DNA of 64,000 nucleotides from Afipia massiliensis (GTDB lineage Bacteria > Pseudomonadota > Alphaproteobacteria > Rhizobiales > Xanthobacteraceae), in contig NZ_JACHIJ010000005.1 of assembly GCF_014203115.1 (NCBI RefSeq), forward strand, positions 1 through 64,000, in the 5' to 3' direction. Positions 36,233 through 43,932 of the stretch are shown one piece after another. Every line of letters begins with the position of its first letter. Positions within the stretch are counted from its first letter, which is position 1. The notes under the pieces are model-generated. The model was not told where the DNA came from and made no database searches. It worked only from the letters and a program-made list of their open reading frames with translations. A program made the translations under genes and the position numbers.

Positions 36233-36736
36233 TCATTCCGTATCACGATTTCTCTGCCAAGTACGGCAGAAGGAAATCGCACGGACCATATCTTTTTCAA
36301 CTGTGCTGACGGAGATGCCGAGTGCTTTGGCGATCTGGGGATGGCTCATGCCGTCCAGTTTGCTCAGCAGGAATATCTGCTGCGTGCGTTTGGGCAGCGT
36401 CGCAAGCGCCGCCAGAAGCGCCTCCAACTCCTCCCGCATCGCAAGAACATGCTCGGGAGCGTGTTCATCGACGGCATCCTGTTCGATCTGGGCCGCCCGG
36501 GCATAACCATCTCGCACGCGCTGCCCGCGAAGATGATCCAGTGCTAGGTTTTGAGCGGTCCGAAACAGCAGGCCGCGATCGGCTGCGCCAACAGGGTGGG
36601 CGTGGAGCTTGATATAAGTATCCTGCGTCAAGTCCTCGGCGATGGTGCGGTTGCCGACGATGCGCTTAATCAGCCGGTGCAGACGTCCACGTTCCGAAGA
36701 GTATAGAGCGGCAAGGTCTAATGTACGCACACTCAT
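36233..36736 (-). CDS. FecI-type ECF sigma factor
   Basis: A 167-residue ECF sigma factor. Region 2 reads RTIAEDLTQDTYIKLHAHP, and region 4 reads LPKRTQQIFLLSKLDGMSHP followed by the HTH QIAKALGISVSTVEKDM. ATG 36736 (MSVRTLDL) fits family length; a TTG at 36772 would add 12 residues. It should transcribe the receptor gene on heme signalling through FecR. It is the first gene of the module's minus-strand operon, about 145 nt from the XRE remnant. Confidence 0.9.
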   Translation of the reverse strand: MSVRTLDLAALYSSERGRLHRLIKRIVGNRTIAEDLTQDTYIKLHAHPVGAADRGLLFRTAQNLALDHLRGQRVRDGYARAAQIEQDAVDEHAPEHVLAMREELEALLAALATLPKRTQQIFLLSKLDGMSHPQIAKALGISVSTVEKDMVRAISFCRTWQRNRDTE

Positions 36737-36879
36737 CGATAAGCCCGTAGCGACGCAATCGCGCGCTTCCAATCAATGGGTGAACAGTTAGCGTGGCGGC
36801 AATTCTGTCGCAAATACAATAAATTAGATCGTATCTAAGATGGCTCATGCGAATTCATCAAGTTCAGGTGGTTGGGTGC

Positions 36880-37005
36880 GTGCAACGCATGCTGATCAAG
36901 ATAGTCGCAATTCTTGCAAGGCATCGTTGGTCCTGTGACCTCGATCCCGTGAAGTTGCTCAAACACTGCTTTGGCGGCCGTGGCGTCCCAAGCCGCGCAG
37001 CTTAG
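36880..37005 (+). pseudogene. XRE regulator, 3' remnant (third copy)
   Basis: The frame reads RMLIKIVAILAR, a diverged stretch, then LDPVKLLKHCFGGRGVPSRA and a TAG. This aligns with the C-terminal RRLDIIEFTAIARAL and DPVKLFKDYVGGKGSPKAAS of the intact XRE proteins. The HTH-coding 5' part is gone. It shows that the right-hand cassette once had its own XRE gene, so the heme module lies between two cassette copies rather than inside one. Confidence 0.65.
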
Positions 37006-37009
37006 GGGT

Positions 37010-37077
37010 TTTCCTGATCATTTTATGATCCGGATCGGCTGATATGAGCCACTAGATTGCTGCGTTTCCGCTCGACT
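37010..37077 (+). repeat. 68-bp direct repeat C, right flank of heme module
   Basis: Four mismatches to repeat B (31407-31474). The palindrome has one mismatch here (ATGATCCGGA). It stands between the XRE remnant and the 74-residue gene, exactly where the diverged copy lies in cassette 1. Confidence 0.75.
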
Positions 37078-37120
37078 TCCCTCACACGTGGAGCGTCACT
37101 GTCACCGTAAATGGAGGCAG

Positions 37121-37345
37121 ATGATGGACCGCAAAATCACAGAACAGGCAATTGGACTGATCCTCACCGAGATCGGCATTCGCCTCGGCGAGGCCACTCG
37201 GATCGCCAAAGCTGCTGAAGCCTGCGCGCTCGCTGGAAGCATTAGTGAAGGCGTGAGAGTCTCGATGGATCTCGAACAGATCGTCTATGAGACCGGCCGT
37301 TTGCAGGATGCGGCTTCACTGCTCAACCGGTTGTCGCTCAAATAA
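37121..37345 (+). CDS. Conserved 74-residue cassette protein, copy 2
   Basis: Nearly identical to the protein at 1606-1830, including EQAIGLIL, AEACALAGS, EGVRVSMDLEQI and the ending DAASLLNRLS. GGAGG lies at 37113-37117; two consecutive ATGs (37121, 37124) are possible starts. It begins the intact part of the right-hand cassette. Small helical protein of unknown function. Confidence 0.7.
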   Translation: MMDRKITEQAIGLILTEIGIRLGEATRIAKAAEACALAGSISEGVRVSMDLEQIVYETGRLQDAASLLNRLSLK

Positions 37346-37445
37346 GATCGATCCCTTCGAATCCATGGATTCTCCGCCCGTCGGCAACCGACGGGCTTGC
37401 AGCAGTGGCGGCACAGGATGCTGTCATGCATGCAGGAGAACCAGA

Positions 37446-37799
37446 ATGCCCACCAGCAATCGTAAGCCACCTCGCAAGACGGCGCGTAAATCCCGACCGG
37501 CACCAAAGCGATCGACCAAACCAGCTTTGAAGGCTCCGCCGCCTGTCGCGCCGAAGAAGCCGGTAACTCTGAAGACGCCAGATGCGGCCGTGTCCAAACA
37601 GGACAGGGTCCTCGACATGCTCCGCGCGCCGTCCGGCACCACCATCGCCACTATCATGAAAGCCACCGAGTGGCAGCAACATTCAGTGCGAGGATTCTTT
37701 GCGGGAGTCGTCCGCAAGAAACTGAAGCTCAATCTGATCTCTGACAAGGTTGGTGGCGAGCGCCGCTACCGGATTGGCAAGCCTGCAGGCTCGAGGTGA
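37446..37799 (+). CDS. DUF3489-family protein, cassette copy 2
   Basis: A 117-residue counterpart of the protein at 1927-2283, with the same basic disordered N-terminus and the [20 protein letters not shown] core. The ATG at 37446 has AGGAGA shortly upstream. Its stop overlaps the DUF2924 start as GTGATG. The two copies differ most in the Lys/Pro-rich linker, as expected for a disordered region under weak constraint. Confidence 0.8.
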   Translation: MPTSNRKPPRKTARKSRPAPKRSTKPALKAPPPVAPKKPVTLKTPDAAVSKQDRVLDMLRAPSGTTIATIMKATEWQQHSVRGFFAGVVRKKLKLNLISDKVGGERRYRIGKPAGSR

Positions 37800-38329
37800 T
37801 GCACACCCGTTCCCCATCGAATGGGCGACCAATCGATCCCAGGGTGGAAGCCGAGCTAAAACAGATCGGCTCCATGTCTATTGCCAACTTGCGGATCAGA
37901 TATCGGGAGCTAATCCGGTCCGAACCTCCCCGGGCATTTGGGCCAGACCTGCTGCGGCGGAGTATTGCCCAGCGCGTACAGGACAAAGCCTATGGCGGCT
38001 TTTCTGGGGAGGCGAAGAAGCTACTCGGCCAACTGGTACGATCGGTAGCTTCCGGAAAGACTGGCCCTCTTGAGATGCCGCAGCGGATTAAACCCGGTTC
38101 GGAACTGGTGCGGGTTTGGAACGAACAAACGCATAGGGTCACAGTGTTGGCCAAGGGTTTCGCCTACCAAGGGGAGGTCTTCACCAGCCTCTCGGAGATC
38201 GCCAATCGGATCACCGGCACGCGGTGGAATGGCCCGAAGTTCTTTGGGCTGCGGACGGCAAGCAAAGAAGCAAGCAAGACGGTCCAGGCAAAAAGGGTTA
38301 GAAAGGGAGCCTGCCGTGGCCGCAAGTAA
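37796..38329 (+). CDS. DUF2924-family protein, cassette copy 2
   Basis: A 177-residue DUF2924 protein, 15 residues longer than the first copy at its basic C-terminus (KTVQAKRVRKGACRGRK). Core motifs [13 protein letters not shown] and [12 protein letters not shown] are conserved. Either GTG 37796 or ATG 37799 can start it. It overlaps the recombinase start by 14 nt, so the pair is translationally coupled. Confidence 0.85.
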   Translation: MMHTRSPSNGRPIDPRVEAELKQIGSMSIANLRIRYRELIRSEPPRAFGPDLLRRSIAQRVQDKAYGGFSGEAKKLLGQLVRSVASGKTGPLEMPQRIKPGSELVRVWNEQTHRVTVLAKGFAYQGEVFTSLSEIANRITGTRWNGPKFFGLRTASKEASKTVQAKRVRKGACRGRK

Positions 38330-39854
38330 TATGAAACCGGTTCGCTGCGCCATCTACACCCGTAAATCCACTGAGCACGGTCTTGAACTTGAGTTCAATT
38401 CGCTCGATGCTCAACGGGAAGCATGTGAGGCCTATATCAAGAGTCAGGCCTCACAGGGATGGCGTGTTCTACCTCAGCCTTATGATGATCCGGCGTTCTC
38501 CGGCGGCAATCTCGATCGCCCTGCCCTGAAGCAGCTTCTGGCAGACATCGAGGCCGGTCTGATCGACGTCATTGTCGTCTACAAGATTGACCGCCTGACC
38601 CGATCTCTCGCTGACTTCGCCAAGCTGGTCGAGACCTTCGATCGGAAGTCAATCTCATTCGTCGCTGTGACCCAACAGTTCAACACCACCTCGTCTATGG
38701 GACGGCTGACATTGAATGTGCTGCTGTCCTTTGCCCAGTTCGAGCGAGAACTGGCGTCCGAGCGCGTCCGGGACAAAGTCGCCGCTTCCCGCCGCAAAGG
38801 CAAATGGACCGGCGGGACTGTTCCCCTCGGCTACGAGGCCAAAGAAAAGAAACTCGTTATAAATCTGAAGGAAGCCGAAACCGTCCGCACCATCTTCAGG
38901 CAATATATCGCTCTGAAATCCTTCAGCCGCCTAGTCCAGAATCTCGACCAGCGCGGCATCGTCACCAAACGGCGCGACACCAAGGTCCCGAAATTTCGTG
39001 GCGGCATCCCCTTCACCTATGGTCCCCTCGCCCATCTTCTGAAGAACCGCGTCTACCTCGGCGAGGTCCATCATGATGGCAAATGGTATCCGGCTGAGCA
39101 CAAGTCAATTCTCGATCAAAAGAGCTTCGATCAGGTGCAGACACTGCTCGCCGAAAACCGCGTCACCACACAAACCCGTCGATCAACCAGCGGGGCGCTT
39201 CTCACCGGCAAGATTCTCGATGATCGTGGCAACCGAATGAGCCCGAGCTTTACGGTCAAGAACGGCATTCGTTATCGGTTCTATATTTCACGCGCTCTTA
39301 TGCGCGGCAGAAAAACTCAAGCCGGCTCCGTTGCCCGGATTCCAGCACAGGCCATCGAGAACCTGGTCATCACGGCGATCCGGGAGCACCTCGCACTGGA
39401 CGTGCAGACTCCCGATGATCAGCTCAGACATCTTGTCGTGGATTCCGTTGCTGACGTCGTCGTGCATCCCAAGAAGATCATGATCCGCCTGCAATCAGAC
39501 AATGCACAAACCATCGAGATTCCGTGGCAAGCCTCAGTGAAGAACGGTCCCGCACTGGCGCCATCCTCGAACTATGCCGATCAGCCAGATCCAAAGCTTT
39601 TGCAGGCAATTGTTCGTGCGCATGCCTGGCTGCGGGATCTAAAGTTGGGCAAATTCGACAGCGTCGAGGCGATAGCCACGTCGGTCAAACTCCATCCGAA
39701 AGTCGTTCGGCAGGAGCTGCGCTATGCGTTTCTGGCGCCTTCCATTACCGAGGCCATTCTGACGGGTGATCAACCGCCAACCATCACGCTGGCCCGGATT
39801 CCAAAGACACTGCCTTTGGCCTGGTCTGGGCAATGCCGCACCTTGGGGTTTTGA
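38316..39854 (+). CDS. Large serine recombinase, cassette copy 2
   Basis: A 512-residue recombinase closely related to the one at 2758-4293. The resolvase domain has AIYTRKS, SLDAQREAC and YKIDRLTRS; the recombinase domain has GGTVPLGYEA and LAHLLKNRVYLGE. GTG 38316 is chosen because GGGAG lies six bases upstream and because the resulting N-terminus matches copy 1. Both domains look intact. Twelve bases after the stop begins the 17-bp repeat CATCCGATGTTATGGAA, a candidate site. Confidence 0.93.
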   Translation: MAASNMKPVRCAIYTRKSTEHGLELEFNSLDAQREACEAYIKSQASQGWRVLPQPYDDPAFSGGNLDRPALKQLLADIEAGLIDVIVVYKIDRLTRSLADFAKLVETFDRKSISFVAVTQQFNTTSSMGRLTLNVLLSFAQFERELASERVRDKVAASRRKGKWTGGTVPLGYEAKEKKLVINLKEAETVRTIFRQYIALKSFSRLVQNLDQRGIVTKRRDTKVPKFRGGIPFTYGPLAHLLKNRVYLGEVHHDGKWYPAEHKSILDQKSFDQVQTLLAENRVTTQTRRSTSGALLTGKILDDRGNRMSPSFTVKNGIRYRFYISRALMRGRKTQAGSVARIPAQAIENLVITAIREHLALDVQTPDDQLRHLVVDSVADVVVHPKKIMIRLQSDNAQTIEIPWQASVKNGPALAPSSNYADQPDPKLLQAIVRAHAWLRDLKLGKFDSVEAIATSVKLHPKVVRQELRYAFLAPSITEAILTGDQPPTITLARIPKTLPLAWSGQCRTLGF

Positions 39855-39865
39855 TCGGAGCCGCC

Positions 39866-39882
39866 CATCCGATGTTATGGAA
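39866..39882 (+). repeat. 17-bp direct repeat S2 (left boundary of helicase/nuclease block)
   Basis: CATCCGATGTTATGGAA, identical to 43604-43620 and sharing its first ten core bases with the site after recombinase copy 1. The two copies bracket 3.7 kb that holds three DNA-processing genes. Confidence 0.6.
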
Positions 39883-39959
39883 CAAAAAACTCCCCCGCGC
39901 GCCGGACGCGGGCTTCGTCGACCTAGAAAATGGAAGGTGCCGCGAGTTCTCTATCCCCG

Positions 39960-41657
39960 CTATGAAGCCAGCACTTTGCGAATGAAGTTCAATCTCCCTT
40001 TCTTGACGATCTCGACCTGATGGCAGCCATCACAGCAAGCCACTCGGCTCTGATTACGCCTAGCGTCGGCAAAGACCCATTCCATAATGCGCGTTGATAT
40101 GCTCCTTCGCGTCACCTTCTCGGGTCCCTCGAAATAGCCAACCAACGCTTTGCGGAAGCAGGCACTCTTACGCGCCATACTGGCCATGACGGCGATCTGC
40201 TCATGCTTGTGCCGCAGTGCCACGATGGCCGCTTCATCGCTCAACTTGGATCCGTTGATTGCTCGTTGGGCCATGTAACGCAACAGGCCGATATCTTCTT
40301 TTACCTCCCCTCCCTGTAGCAGGACGGCGACAGACGGCGCTCCATCGCGACCAGCACGGCCAAACTCCTGGAGATAATCCTCGATCGAACCGGGGTGCTG
40401 CCAATGAACAACCATACGCACATTCGGTACGTCGAGACCCATTCCGAAAGCACTCGTGCAAATAATACGGTCAACGACAGGTCTGCTGTCGCCGACAAAA
40501 CGCTTAAGCAATTGCTCTCGCTCCCAGCTATTACCGAGCTGCGAATGATAGAACGGCGTCTCAAGCCCTTCACGAGCGAGATGGGCCTGCAGAGCTTCAC
40601 CAATCTTGCGAGTTGGCACGAAAATCATCAACTTGCCGCTCCCGGGAAGAGCAAGCCGGCAAAGAGCTGCGATGATCGCCGATCTTTCTTTGGCAGGCGC
40701 CTGCCAGCGCAGCAGCGCAATATTGGGCCGATCGACGCCGCGGACAAACACCCGCGCATCAGGAATTCCGAGAGAATGCAGAATGCGCTGCTGCATCTCT
40801 GTTCCGGCGGTTGCGGTGAATGCCAGGATCGGAGGAGATCCCAGCGCCTCTCTCACTTCCTTAAGTCGCCCGTATTCGGGCCGAAAATCTCGCCCCCATT
40901 GATCGACACAATGGGCCTCATCAATCACCAAGAAACTTGGGCGCATCGCGCGCAGCACCTGTTGCTCGGCTCCACTTCGTACAAAGAAGCGCTCCGGCGC
41001 GGCATAAAGAAGCTTAAAGCTGCCTTGTGAGAGAAGTTGATACCGCAGGCGCTTCTCGCCCGAATCGAGATCACTATTGATGAAGCTTGCCGGAATCTTA
41101 CGTCGAAGAAGCGAGGAAACCTGCTCTCCCATCAAGACCTTTAGCGGCGAGACGACAACACTAATGCTCTGCCGCAAAACAGCAGGCAGCTGAAAACATA
41201 AGGTCTTGCCGAAGCCCGTGGGACTTACAACCAACAACGATTGTCGGGCTAAAGCCGCCTGGATGATCGGTAGCTGGCCTTCTTTGAACCGATCGAGGCC
41301 GAACAAGCGAAGCCCAGCACCAAAGGCCTGACTCTCTGCGACCACCTCTCCGTCACGGTCCAGCCAACGCGCCAACCGAACAGCCCAGCGCTCGATTGCG
41401 CGCCGAGCAAGCCCGCCTGCGAGTTTTGGATGATGAGCCGCATGGCAACCATCGCAGAGGGTGACCAAGTTTGATGGATCGTCAGTACCACCTGCGGACC
41501 TCGGCAGCAGATGATGCACATCGATATCTGCGCTTTTCGCGACAGTCCCGCACTCCACGCATTTGAAGTTATCCCGCTGAATAACCTGCGTGCGAATTCG
41601 CTTCCACTCTATTGAAGAAGGCAGCATCAACGGACCCGTAGTGTGCTTGCCAGCCAA
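39960..41657 (-). CDS. HNH endonuclease-RecQ-type helicase fusion
   Basis: A 565-residue protein with an unusual order. Residues 33-76 form an HNH/McrA-type nuclease: C33, C36, H48-H49, N63, C68, C71, H76. A RecQ-like helicase follows: Q-motif around F119-Q128, Walker A SPTGFGKT (145-152), DEAH (246-249), FTATA, then the second RecA lobe with QEFGRAGRDG. The C-terminus keeps the RecQ zinc module (C-F-R-K-A-L, later CCDGC) but lacks HRDC. Divergent from the exonuclease gene across 104 nt. RecQ unwinding coupled to cleavage, in defence or repair, is inferred. Confidence 0.88.
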   Translation of the reverse strand: MAGKHTTGPLMLPSSIEWKRIRTQVIQRDNFKCVECGTVAKSADIDVHHLLPRSAGGTDDPSNLVTLCDGCHAAHHPKLAGGLARRAIERWAVRLARWLDRDGEVVAESQAFGAGLRLFGLDRFKEGQLPIIQAALARQSLLVVSPTGFGKTLCFQLPAVLRQSISVVVSPLKVLMGEQVSSLLRRKIPASFINSDLDSGEKRLRYQLLSQGSFKLLYAAPERFFVRSGAEQQVLRAMRPSFLVIDEAHCVDQWGRDFRPEYGRLKEVREALGSPPILAFTATAGTEMQQRILHSLGIPDARVFVRGVDRPNIALLRWQAPAKERSAIIAALCRLALPGSGKLMIFVPTRKIGEALQAHLAREGLETPFYHSQLGNSWEREQLLKRFVGDSRPVVDRIICTSAFGMGLDVPNVRMVVHWQHPGSIEDYLQEFGRAGRDGAPSVAVLLQGGEVKEDIGLLRYMAQRAINGSKLSDEAAIVALRHKHEQIAVMASMARKSACFRKALVGYFEGPEKVTRRSISTRIMEWVFADARRNQSRVACCDGCHQVEIVKKGRLNFIRKVLAS

Positions 41658-41761
41658 CCTACCCGAAAATATTCCGGCAAACCTTGGAAAAATCCGTCGT
41701 CCAGTTCAATATGATGGGCATCCCGCATAGTCGACGTGCTTTATTCCGGACCGCTACAACC

Positions 41762-42658
41762 ATGACTGTATCAAACTCCGAACTCGACGCCATGGCGGAA
41801 AAGCTCTCGCTCTGCCCGGACTATCGCGTCCTTCGCCGGCTAAAACCACGCGAGATGAGCGTCCCCGATAAAAGTGAAAACACTAGGGTTGGCGTGGCGC
41901 TCGACGTTGAGACGACCGGTCTCGACACGAGTAAGGACGAGATTATTGAATTGGGGATGGTGAAATTCGCCTATCTCCCCTCCGGTGAAATCACCCATAT
42001 CACCGATGTTTTCGAGGCGTTTAATGAGCCGTCTACGCCGATACCATCCGAAATTGTAGAGCTAACAGGGATTACTGACGAACTCGTCGCCGGCCATAGA
42101 ATTTCAGCCGATGACGTCAACAGCTTCGTCGCAGACGCAGCGATCATCATCGCTCACAATGCAGCCTTCGATCGCCAATTTAGCGAACGCTATTGGTCGA
42201 CCTTTGAGCACAAGAACTGGGCCTGCTCGGCAACCCAGGTCGAATGGCGCAAGCTGGGTTTTGAAGGATCCCGGCTAGCCTATCTCTTGGCAGGATGCGG
42301 TTACTTTCATCATTCACATCGAGCAGCCGACGATTGCAAAGCACTGCTAGAAATTATGTCGATGAAGCCAAATGGGAGTGAGAGTACGGCACTTGCGCTG
42401 CTACTCGAATCCGCTCGCAAGCCTACGGTACGTATATGGGCTGAGCAATCTCCTTTCGATCTCCGTGAGATACTGAAAAAGCGAAAGTATCGCTGGAATG
42501 ATGGGTCCAACGGCCGCCCCAAAGCTTGGTATGTCGATGTTCCGGAAGCAAGCCAAGCTGATGAGCTCAAGTTCTTACGCGACGAGATCTACCAGCGTAA
42601 CATTGATCTGTTCTCCAATCGGATCACCGCCGCACAGCGATTTTCTAAGCGGATATGA
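41762..42658 (+). CDS. DEDDh 3'-5' exonuclease (DnaQ-like) with extra C-terminal domain
   Basis: A 298-residue exonuclease. Exo I is DVETTG, Exo II is HNAAFDRQF and Exo III HRAADDC, giving the DEDDh set. About 80 residues beyond the nuclease (KPTVRIWAEQSPFDLREILK, then KRKYRWNDG) are a small domain seen fused to some exonucleases. ATG 41762 lacks a clear ribosome site; ATGs at 41711 and 41714 are alternatives. With the HNH-RecQ helicase on one side and the SRA-like HNH gene on the other, DNA degradation after nicking and unwinding is plausible. Confidence 0.88.
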   Translation: MTVSNSELDAMAEKLSLCPDYRVLRRLKPREMSVPDKSENTRVGVALDVETTGLDTSKDEIIELGMVKFAYLPSGEITHITDVFEAFNEPSTPIPSEIVELTGITDELVAGHRISADDVNSFVADAAIIIAHNAAFDRQFSERYWSTFEHKNWACSATQVEWRKLGFEGSRLAYLLAGCGYFHHSHRAADDCKALLEIMSMKPNGSESTALALLLESARKPTVRIWAEQSPFDLREILKKRKYRWNDGSNGRPKAWYVDVPEASQADELKFLRDEIYQRNIDLFSNRITAAQRFSKRI

Positions 42659-42678
42659 TCCGATCCTATGGAATGTTC
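42658..42678 (+). repeat. Attachment-like site S3 (GATCCGATCCTATGGAATGTT)
   Basis: Contains ATCCGAT and TATGGAA, the two parts of the 17-bp repeat, separated by CC rather than GT; the TGTT part follows after. It overlaps the exonuclease stop and could be a secondary or rearranged copy of the site. The resemblance is imperfect and may be chance. Confidence 0.25.
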
Positions 42679-42746
42679 CTCTCGGCCATTGCTCACCTCT
42701 GCTGCTTGAGTAACATTCTACTGGTGAATGGTAGGGGGGCGGGTTC

Positions 42747-43553
42747 ATGAGCTGGGGTTTCGAAGAAGATAAGGTGTACAATCGGCGCGCCGATATCCAT
42801 GCGAAATTTGGTGGTCAGCAGCAAGGGGGAATCATCACACCGTCACAGCACCCAGTCGTGTTCATCATTACCGGCGAAGAAGGTTTAGAACACGGCTATG
42901 CCGATCGCATGCGGGCTGACGGCGCATTTGAGTATTTCGGCGAAGGACAAGTCGGCGATATGGCGCTGCAGCGCGGAAATTTAGCGATTGCTACACATGC
43001 GGCCGAAGGAAAGGGTCTGCTGCTTTTTCGCAAAACCACTGAAGGCCTCCGATTCGTAAGCGAGATGGTCTACGAAAAACACCACATTGAGCGAGCACCC
43101 GATCGCGAGAACAATGAACGTGATGCAATCGTTTTTGAACTTCGACCACTTGGTGCGATATTCGAAGCCACGGAGGATGCACCTCTGGATGACAAAAATG
43201 ACCTAGAGCAGCTTCGCGCCCTGGCGAAAGCTTCTGCCGGCATCTTTCCGCCAACTCAAGTTGCCGGCACTCGAAATGTTTACCAACGAAGCCGAGATGT
43301 TCGAAACTACGTGCTTATGCGCGCCGGCGCAAACTGTGAGGGATGCAACTCTCCAGCGCCATTTATCCGGAAGAACGGTAGCCCCTATCTTGAGCCCCAT
43401 CATATTCGGCGCGTTAGTGACGGCGGGCCCGACGATCCTGCATTTGTTATTTCTCTATGCCCAAATTGCCATCGAAGAGTCCACGCAGGCAAAGACGGAC
43501 CTGCTTACAATGACATCCTCTTAGCAAAGATGCAGAGCATTGAACCGAATTAG
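42747..43553 (+). CDS. SRA-like/HNH endonuclease (ScoMcrA type), putative type IV restriction
   Basis: A 268-residue protein. The N-terminal about 150 residues resemble the SRA-like reader of ScoMcrA-type enzymes (TGEEGLEHGYADRM, the aromatic F-E-Y-F-G-E-G-Q turn, GNLAI, LLLFRKT). The C-terminal HNH domain shows C-E-G-C, EPHHIRRVSDGG, then C-P-N-C-H-R-R-V-H. Readers of this kind bind modified cytosine or phosphorothioate DNA, so modification-dependent cleavage of foreign DNA is likely. The start ATG 42747 is preceded by a GGGGGG run. Right boundary repeat S4 follows 50 nt after the stop. Confidence 0.82.
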   Translation: MSWGFEEDKVYNRRADIHAKFGGQQQGGIITPSQHPVVFIITGEEGLEHGYADRMRADGAFEYFGEGQVGDMALQRGNLAIATHAAEGKGLLLFRKTTEGLRFVSEMVYEKHHIERAPDRENNERDAIVFELRPLGAIFEATEDAPLDDKNDLEQLRALAKASAGIFPPTQVAGTRNVYQRSRDVRNYVLMRAGANCEGCNSPAPFIRKNGSPYLEPHHIRRVSDGGPDDPAFVISLCPNCHRRVHAGKDGPAYNDILLAKMQSIEPN

Positions 43554-43603
43554 GATTCGCCCATCGAATGTCATGAAATGCGGATTAGCCGGTCATGATC
43601 GCA

Positions 43604-43620
43604 CATCCGATGTTATGGAA
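43604..43620 (+). repeat. 17-bp direct repeat S4 (right boundary of helicase/nuclease block)
   Basis: CATCCGATGTTATGGAA, all 17 bases identical to 39866-39882. A truncated terminase-small-subunit-like gene lies just to its right, as expected if the block inserted into it. Confidence 0.6.
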
Positions 43621-43673
43621 TTTCATTCGTGAGCTTATTTCGGAAGCGAACCCGCGCGGCAGTGCAGCGGCCT

Positions 43674-43892
43674 TCACTCATTTTGGAAGAATAATCGCTT
43701 CCCTGCTTTTAGGGCCTGACAACACTCGGGATGGTCTGTCTTCCATCTGTTGATGGTGCGCTCGTCCTTCTCGAAGAAGTCGCCAATTTCTGCATTCGTG
43801 GCGCCAAGGCGGCAGAGCTTCGCGGCCTGGTCAGAATATGCAGGGAGATAATCGAACGTACGTCCGGGCTTGCGGGCGGCTTTTGCAGGCAC
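43674..43892 (-). pseudogene. Terminase small subunit-like HTH protein, C-terminally truncated
   Basis: The frame encodes 72 residues from a GTG: KPGRTFDYLPAYSDQAAKLC, then the HTH G-A-T-N-A-E-I-G-D-F-F and T-I-N-R-W-K-T-D-H-P. This is the N-terminal DNA-binding part typical of phage small-terminase-like proteins, normally about 140-200 residues. After K-A-G-K-R the sequence becomes unrelated and stops, 54 nt from the 17-bp repeat S4. It is best explained as a gene cut by insertion of the 39.9-43.6 kb block. Confidence 0.6.
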
Positions 43893-43932
43893 AACCGATT
43901 ATGCGCACAGCACCGCTGATGTTGGCAACAGG

